Positions 15,824 through 16,335 of a stretch of 16,335 nt of DNA are shown piece by piece. Origin of the DNA: Methanobacteriota archaeon. GTDB lineage: Archaea > Thermoplasmatota > Poseidoniia > Poseidoniales > Poseidoniaceae. The notes under the pieces are model-generated. The model searched no databases and was not told the origin of the DNA. It was given only the letters and a program-made list of their open reading frames with translations. Location: positions 1 through 16,335 of the forward strand of contig PBSP01000079.1 of NCBI GenBank assembly GCA_002726845.1, written 5' to 3'. A program made the position numbers and the translations under genes. How positions within the stretch are numbered: position 1 is the stretch's first letter; each line of letters begins with the position of its first letter.

Positions 15824-16335
15824 TCACTTCCCGAGTTCCTCTCGCTGTTCTTGAATGTGCCAGGGGACTGTTTCGTAGACTTCGGTAAAAATTGTAGAGG
15901 CAGGTGGATAGGGGCCGGATGCTAAATCGCCAAACTCACAAGCTTCTTTGTAGGCTGTCATCACCTCTTCATCGATTTTCTTGGCGAGTGCCTCGTGCTT
16001 TTCATCATCCCATTCGCCAATTAAAACAAGATGATCCTTCAGACGCTGAATTGGATCGCCTCCGGGCCAGCATGAAGCCTCGTCGTTTGGTCGATAAGCC
16101 GATGGGTCATCCGACGAAGAATGTGCTCCAGCGCGGTATGTGTACACTTCGATATGCGTTGGTCCCATACCTGCACTTGCTCGGTCGCGTGCCCACTTGG
16201 TGATGCTGTAAAGCGCAAGGAAATCGTTTCCGTCCACTCTGAATGAAGGAATGTCGTAGGCTAAACCTCGTTCAGCGAACGTTCGACCGCCAGTTGCAAG
16301 ATTCGCATGAGTTGAGATTGCCCATTGGTTGTTGA
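15824..16335 (-). CDS. bkdA1: Branched-chain 2-oxoacid dehydrogenase E1 component, alpha subunit, 5'-partial
   Basis: Partner of E1 beta in 2-oxoacid decarboxylation; carries part of the thiamine diphosphate site. Only the C-terminal 170 or so residues are in the window; the frame stays open to the right edge, so the start lies beyond 16335. The GTG at 16237 is an internal valine codon, since the residues before it (NNQWAIST, then ATGGRTFAERG, then IPSFRVDGND) continue the family sequence. NNQWAIS is the end of the thiamine-diphosphate motif. YRAGAHSSSDDPSAYR is the mobile loop that in eukaryotic branched-chain E1 alpha carries the regulatory phosphoserine (YRIGHHSTSDDSSAYR). The C-terminus (VYETVPWHIQEQREELG) resembles Pseudomonas BkdA1. 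The stop meets the bkdA2 start region directly. Confidence 0.94.
   Translation of the reverse strand, partial: NNQWAISTHANLATGGRTFAERGLAYDIPSFRVDGNDFLALYSITKWARDRASAGMGPTHIEVYTYRAGAHSSSDDPSAYRPNDEASCWPGGDPIQRLKDHLVLIGEWDDEKHEALAKKIDEEVMTAYKEACEFGDLASGPYPPASTIFTEVYETVPWHIQEQREELGK

Noticed and set aside
16235..16237. GTG at 16237 as the bkdA1 start
   Set aside because: Upstream in-frame residues continue the E1 alpha sequence (NNQWAIS, RVDGND); the gene is cut by the window edge.
1..16335. CRISPR arrays, tRNA/rRNA genes, insertion sequences, phage genes
   Set aside because: I looked for regularly spaced repeats, clover-leaf arms, transposase motifs and terminal inverted repeats and saw none; the sequence is almost fully used by housekeeping genes.

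Overview
The window comes from an aerobic prokaryote with compact, operon-like gene packing. Genes overlap by 1-4 bases or sit 1-10 bases apart, and several have strong Shine-Dalgarno sequences lying in the end of the gene before. I cannot fix the domain or phylum from sequence alone. The branched-chain dehydrogenase genes look Pseudomonas-like, the ribonucleotide reductase looks eukaryote-like, and the ferrochelatase carries the internal cysteine block I know from Bacteroidota and some other bacteria. Two possible promoters have archaeal-style TATA spacing. A marine archaeon of the Poseidoniales type or a bacterium would both fit. I see no mobile element, CRISPR array, tRNA or rRNA.

Layout, left to right. 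(1) 1-2305, plus strand: the large subunit of class Ia ribonucleotide reductase, missing about 25 N-terminal residues at the window edge. (2) 2400-3431, plus strand: ferrochelatase (hemH). (3) 3428-11886, minus strand: a tight heme run, in transcription order hemA, hemC-hemD fusion, hemB, hemL, hemE, hemF and a protoporphyrinogen-oxidase-like flavoprotein. This run meets hemH tail to tail with a 4-base overlap. (4) 12076-16335, minus strand: the branched-chain 2-oxoacid dehydrogenase complex, in transcription order E1 alpha (5' part outside the window), E1 beta, E2 and E3. The only gaps above 90 bases are 2306-2399 and the stretch between lpdV and hemA, and both hold promoter-like sequence.

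Together the heme genes encode every step from glutamyl-tRNA(Glu) to protoheme: HemA and HemL make 5-aminolevulinate (C5 route), HemB makes porphobilinogen, HemCD makes uroporphyrinogen III, HemE coproporphyrinogen III, HemF protoporphyrinogen IX, the HemY-like protein protoporphyrin IX, and HemH inserts iron. HemF and HemY-type enzymes both use O2, so this is an oxygen-requiring pathway. No siroheme-branch (Ahb) gene is present. The neighbouring dehydrogenase complex oxidises the 2-oxoacids of Val, Leu and Ile to acyl-CoAs, feeding NADH to a respiratory chain that needs heme. The metabolic link between the two blocks is inference; they are simply adjacent and co-directional.

The points most worth a second look are: the complete protoporphyrin-dependent heme locus with a HemC-HemD fusion; the cysteine-rich insert of the ferrochelatase; the divergent oxidase with an unresolved start codon; the atypical glutamyl-tRNA reductase; and an interrupted palindrome upstream of hemA that could be an operator.
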